DNA of 64,000 nucleotides, taken from assembly GCF_900478135.1 (NCBI RefSeq), contig NZ_LS483470.1:3495001-3559000 (forward strand), written 5' to 3'. Positions within the stretch are counted from its first letter, which is position 1. Every line of letters starts with the position of its first letter. Below the pieces are notes generated by a model. The model ran no database searches. It saw only the letters and a list, made by a program, of their open reading frames with translations, and was not told where the DNA came from. The position numbers were made by a program, and so were the translations under genes. Positions 62,593-64,000 of the stretch are shown piece by piece. This stretch comes from Leminorella richardii. Its GTDB lineage: Bacteria; Pseudomonadota; Gammaproteobacteria; Enterobacterales; Enterobacteriaceae.

Positions 62593-63810
62593 ATGCAGGA
62601 CATATTGCAGTGTTTTATCAACCATACCTCGTTCACTGAACGCCCTACGGCACCGCTTGCGCCGTTCAGCTATCAGGAATTGGTAAAAGCGTTGAACTTC
62701 CACCGTTCTATGCCGGGTTATGCGCCAACGCCGCTTTATCATTTACCGATACTTTCTAAAGAGCTCGGCATTAAAAGTCTGTGTCTTAAGGATGAGTCAC
62801 AACGCTTTGGCCTAAAAGCGTTTAAAGTGCTGGGCGGCGCTTACGCCATGGCCAGACACATCGCGGATCTGCTGGGTAAAGATATTAGCGAACTGCCTTT
62901 TGACGTGATGACCAGCGACGCGGTGAGAAAAGAAATCAAAGAAGTCACCTTCGCTACCACCACTGACGGCAACCACGGTCGCGGCGTAGCGTGGATGGCG
63001 CGCCAGCTTAAACAGAAGTCCGTTGTTTATATGCCGAAGGGTTCTTCACAGGAAAGACTGACCGCCATTCGCAACGAAGGGGCTCGGGCGGAAATCGTTG
63101 ATATGAACTACGACGACGCGGTGCGCATGACCGCCGAACAGGCGAAAGAGCACGGCTGGGTTGTTGTGCAGGATACCGCATGGCCGGGCTACGAGAAGAT
63201 CCCTCTGTGGATTATGCAGGGCTACGGCTCCCTGATGCTGGAAGCGATGAACCAGCTTCATCAGGTTCCGCCGACGCACGTCTTTGTTCAGGCCGGTGTA
63301 GGCTCGTTTGCCGGTATGGTACAGGGCATGCTGACCGCCGCCTACGGCGAAAACAGGCCGAAAGTTATCGTGGCGGAAGCGCTGATTGCCGACTGCCTGT
63401 ATCGCTCGGCCCTATCGAAGAAGGGTGCGGCGATTCCGGTTGGCGGCGATCTGCAAACCGTGATGGCCGGGCTGGCCTGCGGTGAAGCCAACTCCATCGG
63501 TTGGGAGCTGCTACGCGACTACGCGGACGCCTTCGCCTCCTGTCCGGACTTCGTCGCCACGCTAGGCATGCGCACGCTAGGCAACCCGCTGCCGGGAGAT
63601 CCGCACATTGTTTCTGGCGAGTCCGGCGCGGTAACGACAGGCCTGCTCAGCATTCTGATGCGTTCGCCGGAAATGGCGCAAATTCGCGAGCAGCTGGGCT
63701 TAAATCAAGACTCTCGCGTGCTGGTTATCAGCACAGAAGGCGACACCGACCCGCAGCGCTATCGCGACATCGTGTGGGACGGCGAAATTCCAAGTTTCAA
63801 AAAATACTAG
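62593..63810 (+). CDS. dpaL: Diaminopropionate ammonia-lyase DpaL (YgeX)
   Basis: PLP enzyme that converts 2,3-diaminopropionate to pyruvate and ammonia. It has 405 residues (E. coli 398). The PLP lysine lies in RFGLKAFKVLGG (AFK lysine near 78), TTDGNHGRGVAWMARQL is the substrate/PLP loop, and VQAGVGSFAGMVQG holds the phosphate-binding glycines. GAGG precedes the ATG by seven bases. Divergent from the YgeV-like activator and followed by an M20 peptidase-type gene, as in the E. coli ygeV-ygeW-ygeX-ygeY region, though ygeW is absent here. Confidence 0.95.
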   Translation: MQDILQCFINHTSFTERPTAPLAPFSYQELVKALNFHRSMPGYAPTPLYHLPILSKELGIKSLCLKDESQRFGLKAFKVLGGAYAMARHIADLLGKDISELPFDVMTSDAVRKEIKEVTFATTTDGNHGRGVAWMARQLKQKSVVYMPKGSSQERLTAIRNEGARAEIVDMNYDDAVRMTAEQAKEHGWVVVQDTAWPGYEKIPLWIMQGYGSLMLEAMNQLHQVPPTHVFVQAGVGSFAGMVQGMLTAAYGENRPKVIVAEALIADCLYRSALSKKGAAIPVGGDLQTVMAGLACGEANSIGWELLRDYADAFASCPDFVATLGMRTLGNPLPGDPHIVSGESGAVTTGLLSILMRSPEMAQIREQLGLNQDSRVLVISTEGDTDPQRYRDIVWDGEIPSFKKY

Positions 63811-63856
63811 GCTGTGCCTTACGGCCCCGCAATTACGGTCATTACGGAGAATAAAC

Positions 63857-64000
63857 ATGTTATCAGCAAGTCGTTTTGATGAAGTGGTTAAAAACTGCCA
63901 GACCCTGATCCACGAAAAGAGCTACTCCGGTCAGGAAGGCGATGTGGTCAAAGCTATCGAAAAAATGATGAAAAGCTACAGTTTTGACGACATTCACATC
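63857..64000 (+). CDS. Start of an M20-type peptidase/deacylase gene (YgeY-like), partial
   Basis: An ATG preceded by CGGAGA opens a frame that runs off the window end after 48 codons. The visible N-terminus (MLSASRFDEVVKNCQTLIHE, KSYSGQEGDVVKAIEKMMKS) has the IxxxSYSGQEGxV pattern of YgeY-type M20 hydrolases, in which this loop precedes the metal site. The place directly after dpaL supports the assignment. Metal ligands are beyond the window. Confidence 0.7.
   Translation, partial: MLSASRFDEVVKNCQTLIHEKSYSGQEGDVVKAIEKMMKSYSFDDIHI

Overview
This window comes from the chromosome of a member of the Enterobacterales. The evidence is the gene order thrU-tyrU-glyT-thrT-tufB-secE-nusG-rplKAJL, the block murB-birA-coaA, and near-Escherichia versions of hybOABCDEFG, hypBDE, atoSCDAEB, frdABCD and the ygeV/dpaL/ygeY-type genes. 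The protein differences suggest a lineage outside Escherichia/Salmonella. A Budviciaceae- or Hafniaceae-like organism is possible, but I cannot fix the genus from sequence alone. No integrase, transposase, CRISPR array or rRNA gene was seen.

Layout. (1) 1-5.9 kb, minus strand: L7/L12, L10, L1, L11, NusG, SecE and EF-Tu, then four tRNA genes and their promoter. (2) 6.2-11.0 kb, plus: a five-gene nickel/peptide-family ABC importer behind an FNR-type promoter. (3) 11.2-18.6 kb, plus: AtoS/AtoC and the acetoacetate/short-chain fatty-acid operon behind a sigma-54 promoter; atoE carries one and atoB three single-base frameshifts. (4) 18.7-28.7 kb, minus: the complete hydrogenase-2 operon and its maturation genes, with a strongly histidine-expanded HypB. 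(5) 29.0-38.6 kb: LacI- and TetR-family regulators divergent from an unassigned catabolic operon (SDR, TIM-barrel isomerase/dehydratase, enoyl-CoA hydratase, CoA-transferase, FrdA-like flavoprotein, MFS carrier). (6) 39.0-45.4 kb, plus: a fumarase/adenylosuccinate-lyase superfamily enzyme, a DASS (CitT-like) carrier and frdABCD. (7) 45.5-53.3 kb: an orphan protein, a lipoprotein subtilisin autotransporter, a DUF3298-like exported protein and hypF. (8) 53.5-57.6 kb: coaA, an exported protein, birA, murB, acylphosphatase. (9) 57.8-64 kb: a conserved unknown, an MBL-fold lipoprotein, a candidate type I toxin-antitoxin locus, a small HD hydrolase, a sigma-54 activator, dpaL and the start of an M20-type peptidase gene.

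In E. coli coaA lies next to thrU. Here the two are separated by about 47.6 kb filled largely with anaerobic metabolism: nickel uptake feeds the NiFe hydrogenase, hydrogenase-2 supplies electrons to the quinone pool, fumarate reductase consumes them, and the lyase plus DASS carrier could supply fumarate and export succinate. FNR-like boxes sit in front of the nickel and hydrogenase operons.

The two least described items are the dinQ/tisB-like toxin locus at 59.4-59.9 kb, where one palindromic -35 hexamer appears to drive both the toxin mRNA and its antisense RNA, and the pair of catabolic clusters at 31-42 kb. Their substrates cannot be named from sequence.
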